64,000 bases of DNA, taken from JACMLD01 sp039919885. GTDB taxonomy: Bacteria; Bacteroidota; Bacteroidia; Chitinophagales; Chitinophagaceae. Below, piece by piece: positions 26,689 to 34,916 of this stretch. The stretch is from the NCBI GenBank assembly GCA_039919885.1, contig JBDSEV010000022.1, forward strand, positions 76,869 through 140,868, in the 5' to 3' direction. The position numbers were made by a program, and so were the translations under genes. The notes beneath the pieces were generated by a model that ran no database searches, was not told the DNA's origin, and saw only the letters and a program-made list of their open reading frames with translations. Every line of letters starts with the position of its first letter. Positions within the stretch are counted from its first letter, which is position 1.

Positions 26689-28212
26689 ATGGAAAAGAAG
26701 AAAATTATCTTGATTATAATGGATGGATGGGGCCTTGGACAAAATAAATCGGCCGATGCTATCCAAAACGCAAATGTGCCTTTTGTAAGTAGTTTATATA
26801 ATAAATATCCGCATACTACCCTGGTTACCTGTGGTGAAGCGGTTGGCCTGCCAGACGGGCAAATGGGAAACAGCGAAGTAGGTCACCTTAACCTGGGTGC
26901 CGGTCGTGTTGTTTACCAGGAACTACAACGGATCAATGTGGCCGTGCGCGACGGCTCTTTTGCAAAAAACGAAGTATTGCTGCAAAGCATCCGGCGGGCA
27001 AAAGAAAGCAATAAACCCTTGCACCTGCTGGGTTTGGTGAGCGATGGGGGCGTACATTCTCATATTAAACACCTGATGGCGCTGACCGATCTTTGTAAAA
27101 ACGAGGGCCTGACAAATGTATTCATTCATGCCTTTACCGACGGGAGGGATACAGATCCTAAAAGCGGCCTCGGATTTATTACTGCACTGCAGGATCACCT
27201 GCAGGTTTCTGTTGGAAAGATTGCCAGCGTAAGCGGACGCTATTATGCCATGGACCGTGATAAACGCTGGGAAAGAGTTAAGCTGGCTTACGATGCCATG
27301 GTAAACGGCATTGGCGATACGTCCGGCAACGCCATAGCAGCTGTTCAACATTCATATAACAACAATATCACCGACGAATTTATTAAACCAACAATAATTG
27401 TACATCCGGATGGAACACCGGTGGCGACTATCCAAAACGGCGATGTTGCTATCTGTTTCAACTTCCGTACAGACCGCTGCCGGGAAATAACAGAAGTGCT
27501 AACCCAACAGGATTTCCCTGAAAGTGGTATGCATAAACTGCAGCTGGATTATACGACCATGACCCGTTATGATCATTCGTTCCAAAATGTGCATGTGGTG
27601 TTTGAACACGACGATTTGAAGAATACATTGGGTGATGTGGTAGCTCAAAATGGTTTACAACAAATACGTATTGCCGAGACTGAAAAATACCCGCATGTAA
27701 CCTTCTTTTTCAGTGGTGGCCGCGAAAAGGCGTTTGAAGGTGAGAAAAGGATTATGGCGCCTTCGCCGAAAGTAGCTACTTATGATCTGCAACCAGAAAT
27801 GAGCGCTTACGAACTAACCGCGTCCATCATTCCGGAAATTGAAAGTAAGGCCGCTTCTTTTATCTGTCTCAATTACGCCAATACAGACATGGTTGGTCAT
27901 ACCGGAATTTTCAGCGCTGCTATTAAGGCGGCAGAAACGGTGGATGCCTGCGTGGAGAAAGTGGTTACCGCGGCACTTGCCAACGACTATACGGTTTTTC
28001 TTACGGCAGATCATGGCAATGCAGATTATATGGTAAACGAAGACGGAACGCCCAATACAGCCCATACACTCAACCTGGTACCATTTTTTATCATCGACAA
28101 AGAATGGAAAGGCCCGATTAAACCAGGCAAACTGGGGGATCTTGCACCTACTATTTTAACGATGATGCAGCTACCCATCCCAAAAGAAATGACCGGTAAT
28201 ATTTTGATTTAA
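26689..28212 (+). CDS. gpmI: 2,3-bisphosphoglycerate-independent phosphoglycerate mutase
   Basis: 507 residues. The enzyme interconverts 3- and 2-phosphoglycerate in glycolysis and gluconeogenesis using two Mn ions and a phosphoserine. IMDGWG lies at the start, GQMGNSEVGHLNLGAGR carries catalytic Ser62, and HAFTDGRDTDP, NFRTDRCRE, NYANTDMVGHTG and TADHGNADYM carry substrate and metal ligands. The length is standard for the family. The 14-base palindrome CGGTGCCGGCACCG follows shortly after the stop. The next gene starts 78 bp downstream on the same strand. TAATTTTA, one base off the -7 consensus, ends four bases before the ATG. Confidence 0.97.
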   Translation: MEKKKIILIIMDGWGLGQNKSADAIQNANVPFVSSLYNKYPHTTLVTCGEAVGLPDGQMGNSEVGHLNLGAGRVVYQELQRINVAVRDGSFAKNEVLLQSIRRAKESNKPLHLLGLVSDGGVHSHIKHLMALTDLCKNEGLTNVFIHAFTDGRDTDPKSGLGFITALQDHLQVSVGKIASVSGRYYAMDRDKRWERVKLAYDAMVNGIGDTSGNAIAAVQHSYNNNITDEFIKPTIIVHPDGTPVATIQNGDVAICFNFRTDRCREITEVLTQQDFPESGMHKLQLDYTTMTRYDHSFQNVHVVFEHDDLKNTLGDVVAQNGLQQIRIAETEKYPHVTFFFSGGREKAFEGEKRIMAPSPKVATYDLQPEMSAYELTASIIPEIESKAASFICLNYANTDMVGHTGIFSAAIKAAETVDACVEKVVTAALANDYTVFLTADHGNADYMVNEDGTPNTAHTLNLVPFFIIDKEWKGPIKPGKLGDLAPTILTMMQLPIPKEMTGNILI

Positions 28213-28290
28213 TACAACCGGTGCCGGCACCGACGGAATTTTATTTAAATACGCTTACAGCGAGCGGAAACACCCAATCATTTACTACCT

Positions 28291-28776
28291 ATGATAAAAA
28301 AAATACTGGTTATACTTTTAATTGCACTGGTACTGATACAATTTTTTCATCCGAAAAAAAACGCCGGAACTGTGGCAGCAAACCAGTCGATTGCTGCGGT
28401 ATACAGTGTTCCCGAAAATGTAAAAGAGATATTGGCGGTCAGTTGTAACGACTGCCATTCCAACAACACATTGTATCCATGGTATGCTAAAATACAACCG
28501 GTAGACTGGTGGTTAAATAATCATGTGACGGAGGGGAAATCAGAATTAAATTTTGATGTATTTGCGACCTACAGCCTGCGGAGGCAGTACCACAAGATGC
28601 AAGAAATAATAGAAGAGGTGAGAGAAAATAAAATGCCACTGGATAATTATACGTGGATCCACAAAAAGGCGGTACTGACGTCCGCCGAGAAAGAGGCGTT
28701 AGTAGCCTGGGCCGGCGCCATCAGAACAACAATGCAACAGCTGTATCCCGCAGATAGCCTGGCGAGAAAAAAATAA
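28291..28776 (+). CDS. Haem-binding domain protein (single CxxCH)
   Basis: 161 residues. A membrane segment at 3-19 (IKKILVILLIALVLIQFF) anchors the protein or serves as an uncleaved signal. The haem attachment motif CNDCH lies near residue 52 in SCNDCHSNNTLYPWY, followed by IQPVDWWLNNHVTEGK and MPLDNYTWIHKKAVLTSAEK, here seen as KMPLDNYTWIH and LTSAEKEALVAWA. This is the haem-binding domain common in Bacteroidota, in which a covalently bound c-type haem is expected in the periplasm. The electron donor and acceptor are unknown. The gene follows gpmI by 78 bp, and a hairpin terminator follows at 28815. Confidence 0.9.
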   Translation: MIKKILVILLIALVLIQFFHPKKNAGTVAANQSIAAVYSVPENVKEILAVSCNDCHSNNTLYPWYAKIQPVDWWLNNHVTEGKSELNFDVFATYSLRRQYHKMQEIIEEVRENKMPLDNYTWIHKKAVLTSAEKEALVAWAGAIRTTMQQLYPADSLARKK

Positions 28777-28814
28777 ACTGCGCTTGTTGAAGGCCTTGCG
28801 CACGAACCGGCTTT

Positions 28815-28844
28815 CTGGAAGGTGCTGGCGCCTTCCAGCTTTTG
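28815..28844 (+). terminator. Terminator after the haem-binding protein gene
   Basis: CTGGAAGG (28815-28822) pairs perfectly with CCTTCCAG (28831-28838), loop TGCTGGCG, followed by CTTTTG. It closes the gpmI-haem-binding protein unit. Confidence 0.7.
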
Positions 28845-28907
28845 AAACTATTCCAGTACAGGTAAGAATTTATTTTTTTAGGTCGACTTTCTTGAAACCA
28901 TCTAAGT

Positions 28908-28973
28908 TTTAACGGTTTTGTTAAATTTCATGCACGCTTCTGCCTAAAAATCATACAATTGTTAATATAACAA
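28908..28973 (+). promoter_or_regulatory. Two inverted repeats upstream of the ECF sigma gene
   Basis: TTTAAC (28908-28913) and GTTAAA (28920-28925) form a perfect inverted repeat around GGTTTT. A second one, TTGTT (28959-28963) and AACAA (28969-28973), follows. They lie 100-170 bases before the sigma factor ATG in a gap of 302 bases (28777-29078) that otherwise holds only the terminator. Both could be binding sites or parts of a promoter read by an alternative sigma factor; this is inferred from position and symmetry. Confidence 0.35.
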
Positions 28974-29078
28974 GAATCCGCGTCGATTTTTTCAAATTTG
29001 CGCACACTTTATTTATACTCGCCAAGCAGCAACCCGTATTAAAAATTGTCTTAAATTACGGGTTACCAAACGTCCAAA

Positions 29079-29657
29079 ATGACAGAGGAATCCATTTTAA
29101 AAGGTTGTTTAAGAAATGAGCCTGTAGCACAAAAGGAATTGTACAACCGGTACACACCTAAAATGCTGGCAGTTTGTTACAGATTTGCGCACAACAGGGA
29201 AGATGCGGAAGACATGTTGCAGGAAGGATTTATCAAGGTGTTTTCGCAAATACACACGTTCCGCAACCAGGGTGCCTTCGAGGGTTGGGTGCGGCGCATA
29301 ATTGTACATACTTGTATCAACAACCTGAAAAAGAATAAGAAGTTCAATGAAAGCGTAGATATCATACACGCAACGTCATTGCAGGTAAGGGAGGAAAGTG
29401 TTCCTTCTATTGTGCAGGCCAAGCAGGTAGTGGAGTGTATACGCATACTGCCAATCGGTTACAGAACTGTCTTAAACTTGTATGCTATCGAAGGCTATTC
29501 GCACCGGGAAATAGGAAATATGCTGGACATTGAAGAAAGTACCAGCAGGTCTCAGTATACCCGTGCAAAACAAATGCTGGAGGATATTTTAATTAAGAAG
29601 AAAATACTGCAGCAGCAGCCTGCAAAGAAAATGAACGTTTTATCTTTTGGAAGATAA
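29079..29657 (+). CDS. ECF-type RNA polymerase sigma factor
   Basis: 192 residues. Region 2 is seen in QKELYNRYTPKMLAVCYRF, NREDAEDMLQEGFIKVF and TFRNQGAFEGWVRRI, and region 4 in ILPIGYRTVLNLYAIEGYSHREI with the helix-turn-helix, read here as LPIGYRTVLNLYAIEGYS and HREIGNMLDIEESTSRSQ. Regions 1 and 3 are missing, which defines the ECF group. It directs RNA polymerase to a special promoter set. The next gene, 73 bp downstream, encodes a membrane-anchored protein that probably controls it. Two inverted repeats in the upstream gap may be its own promoter or operators. The C-terminus (KKKILQQQPAKKMNVLSFGR) is basic. Confidence 0.94.
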   Translation: MTEESILKGCLRNEPVAQKELYNRYTPKMLAVCYRFAHNREDAEDMLQEGFIKVFSQIHTFRNQGAFEGWVRRIIVHTCINNLKKNKKFNESVDIIHATSLQVREESVPSIVQAKQVVECIRILPIGYRTVLNLYAIEGYSHREIGNMLDIEESTSRSQYTRAKQMLEDILIKKKILQQQPAKKMNVLSFGR

Positions 29658-29730
29658 ATGACGACCGGGAAATGAATATGTTTAGCTGTTTTACCAAACT
29701 AACATCCGTACACAAAACACCCTTGCTTAC

Positions 29731-31095
29731 ATGGACCGCAATAATTACGATAATGATTTTGAAGAATTTCTAAAACAGAAATCGGATCAATATAAAATGT
29801 ACCCGTCTGACAGGGTCTGGAACAATATTTACAGTTCCTTTCATGGCAGAAAGAAATGGTGGGCACTGGGTTTTACCTTATTTTTTATTGGTTCGGCGTT
29901 CTTCATTGGCAGGCAGGTATTGTTTGCTGAATACAACGAGATGGCAACAGGGGTGAATCAAAGTGCACAAGCCGTTGCCGCATCATCCCCTGTACAGGTT
30001 TATAAAACAGCACCGGGCATTTCCACTATCTCACCCGGATTGCCAGCTACCACTACAGCAATACGCACAATCGAAACAATAAAAAGAATTCCACAAGCTG
30101 CTTCAAACCCTGGTCTGTCAACAGCACCCGTAATCATATCAGAACAAGACAGTCGTGGAACAACGGTCATCACAGCTGAATCAACAGGTATTATTGAAAA
30201 TATGCCACCGGCAGCAAGTATTGCTGCTTCAAAGGGTGCTTCGCAAAGTGAATCGCCTGCATTGTTACCTTCCGCTTCGGCTACAAAAGAAAGCAACGCT
30301 GTAAAAGCAATTGCCCAGCCAAAAGCTGCTGAAAAAATTAACCAGGTAGAACAGGCTGCTGCCAAAAAAATTGTTAGCTATTCCAGGTGGTCAATGCAGG
30401 TTTATGCAAGTCCCACGATTAGTTACCGCAGGTTGTCTACGCTTAACCAGCAAGGCGATAGTTATGTGCCGGTAGCAGCGGCAACAGGCGGCAATATCAA
30501 TAACTACGTGCAGCACAAGCCTGCGCCTGGTTTTGAGTTGGGAAGCAATGTACAATACAGGCTTTCCAGTAGCCTTACGGTATTTGCAGGTGCGCAATTA
30601 AATTATTCCCGCTATTACATCGATGCCTATAAATACAGCACCGAAAAGGCTTCTATTGCCTTAAATGGCTCACCGTTGCACGATACGCTGTCAGGCTACA
30701 CCAATATCAGGAATTTTTCAGGCTATGCACCAGAGCAACTGCAAAACAAATACTTGCAGCTATCCCTGCCCGTTGGCATAGAAATAAAACTCCTGGGTGA
30801 AAAAAATCTTCAATTTAGTATTGCGGGTGGCATTCAGCCCACATTTTTGCTGACCAGCACCAGCTACCTTATTTCATCCGATTATAAAAATTATATTCAG
30901 AGTCCTGATCTTGCGCGCGGTTTTAACGTACATACAAATTTTGAAGCTTTTGTATCTTATAAGGTCGGTGGATTAAAATGGCAGGTAGGACCACAGTTCC
31001 GTTCACAGTTATTGTCAAGCTACAGCAACGAATACCGTGTACGCGAATACCTCACGGAGTATGGCATTAAGTTCGGCGTAACCAGGTCGTTCTGA
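29731..31095 (+). CDS. Membrane-anchored protein with C-terminal beta-barrel; putative sigma regulator
   Basis: 454 residues in three parts. Residues 1-40 are charged and cytosolic-looking (FEEFLKQKSDQYKMYPSDRVW), followed by one membrane segment at about 43-62 (WWALGFTLFFIGSAFFIG). Residues 70-215 form a low-complexity Ala/Ser/Thr/Pro linker. Residues 220-454 alternate like an outer-membrane beta-barrel (YRLSSSLTVFAGAQLNYSRYY; GLKWQVGPQFRSQL) and end in Phe, as outer-membrane proteins do. Position after the sigma factor suggests that the N-terminal part binds it and the barrel senses something at the envelope. One chain reaching both membranes is inference. A terminator follows. Confidence 0.8.
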   Translation: MDRNNYDNDFEEFLKQKSDQYKMYPSDRVWNNIYSSFHGRKKWWALGFTLFFIGSAFFIGRQVLFAEYNEMATGVNQSAQAVAASSPVQVYKTAPGISTISPGLPATTTAIRTIETIKRIPQAASNPGLSTAPVIISEQDSRGTTVITAESTGIIENMPPAASIAASKGASQSESPALLPSASATKESNAVKAIAQPKAAEKINQVEQAAAKKIVSYSRWSMQVYASPTISYRRLSTLNQQGDSYVPVAAATGGNINNYVQHKPAPGFELGSNVQYRLSSSLTVFAGAQLNYSRYYIDAYKYSTEKASIALNGSPLHDTLSGYTNIRNFSGYAPEQLQNKYLQLSLPVGIEIKLLGEKNLQFSIAGGIQPTFLLTSTSYLISSDYKNYIQSPDLARGFNVHTNFEAFVSYKVGGLKWQVGPQFRSQLLSSYSNEYRVREYLTEYGIKFGVTRSF

Positions 31096-31113
31096 TTGGT
31101 ATAAAATTATTGG

Positions 31114-31145
31114 AAAGCCGCTGCATTGTGCAGCGGCTTTTTATT
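31114..31145 (+). terminator. Terminator after the sigma/barrel pair
   Basis: AAAGCCGCTGCA (31114-31125) pairs perfectly over 12 bp with TGCAGCGGCTTT (31129-31140), loop TTG, then TTATTTT. Very strong. It excludes the longer open frame of the next gene, which would start inside it. Confidence 0.88.
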
Positions 31146-31163
31146 TTAATGTATTTTTATAAC

Positions 31164-31766
31164 ATGAAATATTTGCTGTTTGCTTTTACCTGCCTGCTCA
31201 TGACTGCCTGCCAAAACAATACACCAGTTGCTAACCCTGAGAAGAACGCAGCGGTAAAGGACAGCGTGCCGGCACAGCAGGATTTTTTTCCGGTACCGGA
31301 TTATATTGGCGGACAACTGAAAATTATTGACTCGCTGCAACTTCCTATCAGTCTGGCTGTTACTATTAATAATAAAACCCGGCTAACAACTGCTACTGAT
31401 AAACAGTTACGCGCGTTTGCCGATGAGTTCCGGCGCCCGGATATCAGCGATCCGGCCGTTAAAAAATTGTATACGCAGACGAGTATTGCCGACCAGAGTG
31501 ACCCTTCGGTGACGCTGATTTATACAACCACAGACACCAGCCTGCCCATACAAAAGATCAATGTGTATGTTAAACCTGACCCTGTGGCAAATGATAAAGT
31601 GTCGGGGATATACATCGAAAAAATGTTTACCCGAAACGATACAGTTTTTAACAAAAAGCTGTACTGGAAGACCGGCCGGAATATGCAGGTGACAACGGAA
31701 ATGAAAGTGGGTGGAAAACAGCTGCCGGTTGAGCAGGTAAAAATTACCTGGGATTATTCGAATTAA
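31164..31766 (+). CDS. Small lipoprotein, hypothetical
   Basis: 200 residues from the ATG at 31164; the frame is open from 31110, but that part overlaps the terminator. MKYLLFAFTCLLMTAC is a lipoprotein signal with lipobox M-T-A-C, so Cys16 is the lipidated residue. The mature part begins QNNTPVANPEKNAAV and has no motif I recognise. The last 100 residues look beta-rich with SVTLIYTTTDTSLPIQKINVY, seen here as VTLIYTTTDTS and QKINVYVKPDP. No cysteine apart from those in the signal region. It lies between the sigma unit and uvrC on the same strand; its role is unknown. Confidence 0.82.
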   Translation: MKYLLFAFTCLLMTACQNNTPVANPEKNAAVKDSVPAQQDFFPVPDYIGGQLKIIDSLQLPISLAVTINNKTRLTTATDKQLRAFADEFRRPDISDPAVKKLYTQTSIADQSDPSVTLIYTTTDTSLPIQKINVYVKPDPVANDKVSGIYIEKMFTRNDTVFNKKLYWKTGRNMQVTTEMKVGGKQLPVEQVKITWDYSN

Positions 31767-31864
31767 ATTGAAGGCTTGAGACGGTAGGCGGTAACTACTA
31801 GCTGCGGTAGAAGAAAAGGCGCAGATCTTAGTACGGACGTCCAGATTCACGATAAAACTTATTC

Positions 31865-33685
31865 ATGACGGCGCAGGAATTTCAGCAGATTGCCCACACC
31901 ATCCCGGTTAATCCCGGTATTTACAAATACTTCAATAAAAACAATGACTTGATTTATGTGGGCAAAGCGAAGAGCCTGCGTAAGCGGGTGAGTTCTTATT
32001 TCAGCAAAACGTTTACCAGTTATAAAACGCATGAGCTGGTAAAACACATCCATCATATTGAGTTTACTATTGTTGGGTCCGAACAGGATGCGCTCTTTCT
32101 GGAAAACTCACTCATCAAAGAATTTCAGCCAAAGTATAATATCGATCTCAAGGACGACAAAAGTTTCCCTTATATCGTTATTAAAAAAGAACCCTTTCCG
32201 CGCGTTTTTCTCACGCGCAAAAAAATAAATGACGGATCAGAATACCTGGGCCCATTTACCTCTGTTGGTAAAGTGCGGGAATTACTGAATTTCATCAAAC
32301 AAAATGTTCAGCTGCGCACCTGTAAACTGAATTTAACAGAGAACAACATCAGCAAGAAAAAATTTAAAGTGTGCCTGGAATATCATCTTGGTAATTGTAA
32401 GGGGCCCTGCGAAGCTTTTCAGTCTGCAGAAGATTACCAGGAGGGCCTGGGCCGCTTAAAAAGCGTACTGAAAGGCAATCTTTCGCCAGTCATTCATCAC
32501 TATAAAAAAGAGATGGGGGAGTTTGCTGCAACAATGCGTTTTGAAAAAGCGGAAATTATCCGGAAGAAACTGGACCACGTAGAAAACTACCAGTCGAAGT
32601 CCGTCATCGTTAGCCGGCACCTCGGCAACGTAGATGTGTTTACGATTTTAAAAGATGGGGATATTGCTTACGTGAACTACCTGATTGTACAGCATGGCAC
32701 CATCGTGCAAACGCATACCATTCAGCTGGAAACCCACCTGGAGGAAGATGATGCAGAAGTGCTGGCTTTTGCCGTGGCACAGCTACGCCAGACATTTAAC
32801 AGCCAGTCTGCCGAGCTTATTTTGCCGTTTGCTGTTGACTACCCGGAGCCCGGCGTGGTTATCACAATTCCAAAAGGCGGTGAAAAAAAGAAGCTGCTGG
32901 AATTGTCTGAACAAAATGTGGCCTATTTTAAAGAAGAAATAAAAAAGAAAAAAACGCTGCAGCTGGAGGGCAAATCCGATATGGATCGCAAGCAGGTGTT
33001 GTATAAATTACAGGAAGACCTGCAGCTTTCCGAGGTACCCATACACATTGAATGTTTTGATAATTCCAATTTACAGGGCAGCTACGCCGTATCCGCAATG
33101 GTTTGCTTTCGGGATGCAATTCCCAGTAAAAAAGATTACCGTCATTTTAATGTAAAGACGGTAGACGGTATCAATGATTTTGCCACCATGAAAGAAGTGG
33201 TTTTTCGGCGCTACAAGCGCTTAAAGGAAGAAGAACAGCCATTCCCCCAACTGGTGATCATAGATGGTGGTAAGGGTCAGTTAAGCGCCGCAGTTGAAAG
33301 CATTAACGCGCTGGGCTTAGCGGGCAAAATGACCATAGTGGGCCTTGCCAAGAACGAGGAGGAGATTTTTTTTCAGGGTGACAAACAATCCGTGAAATTG
33401 CCCTACAACAGCGACAGTCTAAAACTAATCAGGCGTATCCGGGATGAAGTACACAGGTTTGGCATCACTTTTCACCGAAGCCAGCGAAGCCGGGGAACTT
33501 TTAAGAACGAACTGGAAGGTATAAAGGGAATAGGAAAAGCAACGGCTGACACACTTTTAAAGGAATTTAAGTCAGTTAAGCGGGTAAGAGAAGCCGGAAC
33601 TGCGGCAGTTGCTAAGATTGCGGGCGTTTCCAAAGCCGCTATTATCAGCAGCTATTTTGATGAAAAAGAAAAGGGGCCAGGATAA
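31865..33685 (+). CDS. uvrC: Excinuclease ABC subunit C
   Basis: 606 residues. UvrC makes both cuts in nucleotide excision repair. The GIY-YIG nuclease domain is at the N-terminus (NPGIYKYFNKNNDLIYVGKA), a UvrB-binding segment near 205-240, the RNase H-like nuclease with IDGGKGQLSAA near 465, and tandem helix-hairpin-helix motifs at the end (LEGIKGIGKATADTLLKEF). Cysteines in CKLN...CLEYHLGNCKGPCEAF match the Fe-S cluster cysteines reported for the family. Length is normal. The stop codon lies inside the terminator hairpin that follows. Confidence 0.96.
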   Translation: MTAQEFQQIAHTIPVNPGIYKYFNKNNDLIYVGKAKSLRKRVSSYFSKTFTSYKTHELVKHIHHIEFTIVGSEQDALFLENSLIKEFQPKYNIDLKDDKSFPYIVIKKEPFPRVFLTRKKINDGSEYLGPFTSVGKVRELLNFIKQNVQLRTCKLNLTENNISKKKFKVCLEYHLGNCKGPCEAFQSAEDYQEGLGRLKSVLKGNLSPVIHHYKKEMGEFAATMRFEKAEIIRKKLDHVENYQSKSVIVSRHLGNVDVFTILKDGDIAYVNYLIVQHGTIVQTHTIQLETHLEEDDAEVLAFAVAQLRQTFNSQSAELILPFAVDYPEPGVVITIPKGGEKKKLLELSEQNVAYFKEEIKKKKTLQLEGKSDMDRKQVLYKLQEDLQLSEVPIHIECFDNSNLQGSYAVSAMVCFRDAIPSKKDYRHFNVKTVDGINDFATMKEVVFRRYKRLKEEEQPFPQLVIIDGGKGQLSAAVESINALGLAGKMTIVGLAKNEEEIFFQGDKQSVKLPYNSDSLKLIRRIRDEVHRFGITFHRSQRSRGTFKNELEGIKGIGKATADTLLKEFKSVKRVREAGTAAVAKIAGVSKAAIISSYFDEKEKGPG

Positions 33686-33703
33686 AAATCCAGCCCCGTT
33701 TTT
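33673..33703 (+). terminator. uvrC terminator overlapping its stop codon
   Basis: GGGGC (33673-33677) pairs with GCCCC (33693-33697), continued by GGAT (33680-33683) with ATCC (33888 equivalent position 33688-33691), then GTTTTT. The uvrC stop codon at 33683-33685 lies at the loop of this hairpin. Confidence 0.65.
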
Positions 33704-33822
33704 AAAATCCAATATCCTATGAAAAACCGTTGTAAAACTAACAAACATATTTCACAATCCAATACCTCATTAAGGGTATTTTTTTATTAGTTCTAAGCAC
33801 TAATGGTATTAAAAACATAAAA

Positions 33823-33851
33823 AAAAGCATCGTAAAAATACGATGCTTTTA
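33823..33851 (-). terminator. Terminator of the gldKLMN operon
   Basis: AAAAGCATCGTA (33823-33834) pairs perfectly over 12 bp with TACGATGCTTTT (33839-33850), loop AAAA. On the minus strand it lies 20 bases past gldN and runs into T residues. The rest of 33704-33822 is AT-rich and shows nothing else. Confidence 0.85.
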
Positions 33852-33870
33852 ATATTATAATGCTGTGCGC

Positions 33871-34893
33871 TTAGTAAGACCAAAGGTCCTGCTCGTAGTT
33901 AAATATTTTCTCTTTAATGTTATCTCCTTCCAACAGGCGTAGAATCGGATCTTTTACAAAACCTTCAATAAATAAATCATTGGGGTTTTCTACAGTAGAC
34001 TTGATAATACGGCTGGCGAACATACGGCTTTCAAACATTTCTTCCCAGCTTAGACGGGCACCGAAGTTTTTACCGTTATAAGCTTCAAATTTAGCCAGCA
34101 TGGGACGCAAATCAGGATAATATACCCAGAATAAAGGGGACACCGCCCTGAAAGATCCGTCAGGATTTTTGATGCTTAACATCGGTGCGATACCAAGGAT
34201 ACGTGTGTGGAGGCGTGAAGACTCCTTATCAAAAACCACATCTTCCTTAATCCAGTATTTTTCGACTGCATTTGGGTCAAACTCAGGCGTAACTGTTGAA
34301 TCTTTCAACGTTGCACCGGTTGGATCCTTTACCCAGTCAGGCACCTGGATGGTAGTAACCTCACCCACGAGTTTACGTGCAATGCTGCCAAAAGTAAGCG
34401 GCGTGGTAAAGCGATCATCATCTGCATTAAAAGCGGTTACTTCACCACTTTTGATAGCGTTCAGTAAAATGATAACAAAACGCTGGTTGCCGTTGTCGCC
34501 GTCTGCTTTATAAACAAAAGGGAGGTTCATTTTTTCATGCACATCTATCTCTCTCCACAAGCGCTGGCGGTAAACCGCATCGTCCTCGCGGATGTGCTCA
34601 TAAGGAAGCGGTGAACGTTCTTTTACCAGGTTGCGCTCAACTGCATCATCGTTACGCAAACTCTTACGGATGATCCCAAGGTTTAATTCGGGGTCAGCAG
34701 GAACAGGTGCGGTCGTGTCTTTTGCCGGAGCAGCTATTGTAGCGGTTGCATTGCCCGCGGTCTTTTTGGTATTTTTCTTTGCGGTGGTTCTTTTCTTGGC
34801 TGTACGTTTCTTATTGGTCTGCGCGTCTGCGGTGCCTGCACAAAGTGCCAGCACGGTTACCAAAAGACACAGTTTGATGATGCGGTTTTTCAT
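33871..34893 (-). CDS. gldN: Type IX secretion / gliding protein GldN
   Basis: 340 residues. The signal peptide ends at TADAQ near residue 25 and is followed by a Lys/Thr-rich stretch (KKRTAKKRTTAKKNTKKTAG) and a Pro/Ala linker. The conserved body starts near ELNLGIIRKSLRNDDAVER and includes REDDAVYRQRLWREIDVHEKM, here read as YRQRLWREIDVHEKMN, and SPLFWVYYPDLRPMLAKFE, as WVYYPDLRP. GldN (PorN) forms the periplasmic ring of the type IX system together with lipoprotein GldK. It is the last gene of the gldKLMN operon, and a strong terminator follows. Confidence 0.95.
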   Translation of the reverse strand: MKNRIIKLCLLVTVLALCAGTADAQTNKKRTAKKRTTAKKNTKKTAGNATATIAAPAKDTTAPVPADPELNLGIIRKSLRNDDAVERNLVKERSPLPYEHIREDDAVYRQRLWREIDVHEKMNLPFVYKADGDNGNQRFVIILLNAIKSGEVTAFNADDDRFTTPLTFGSIARKLVGEVTTIQVPDWVKDPTGATLKDSTVTPEFDPNAVEKYWIKEDVVFDKESSRLHTRILGIAPMLSIKNPDGSFRAVSPLFWVYYPDLRPMLAKFEAYNGKNFGARLSWEEMFESRMFASRIIKSTVENPNDLFIEGFVKDPILRLLEGDNIKEKIFNYEQDLWSY

Positions 34894-34916
34894 TACTTTA
34901 TCCGTTTATCTGGTGA

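Noticed and set aside
28219..28232. 14-bp perfect palindrome CGGTGCCGGCACCG after gpmI
   Set aside because: As RNA it has no loop and only a short T-run after it, so it is a poor terminator; similar GC palindromes occur elsewhere by chance. Kept only as a remark.
28221..28448. Plus-strand frame of 75 codons before the haem-binding protein
   Set aside because: Overlaps the start of the haem-binding protein gene in another frame; no features.
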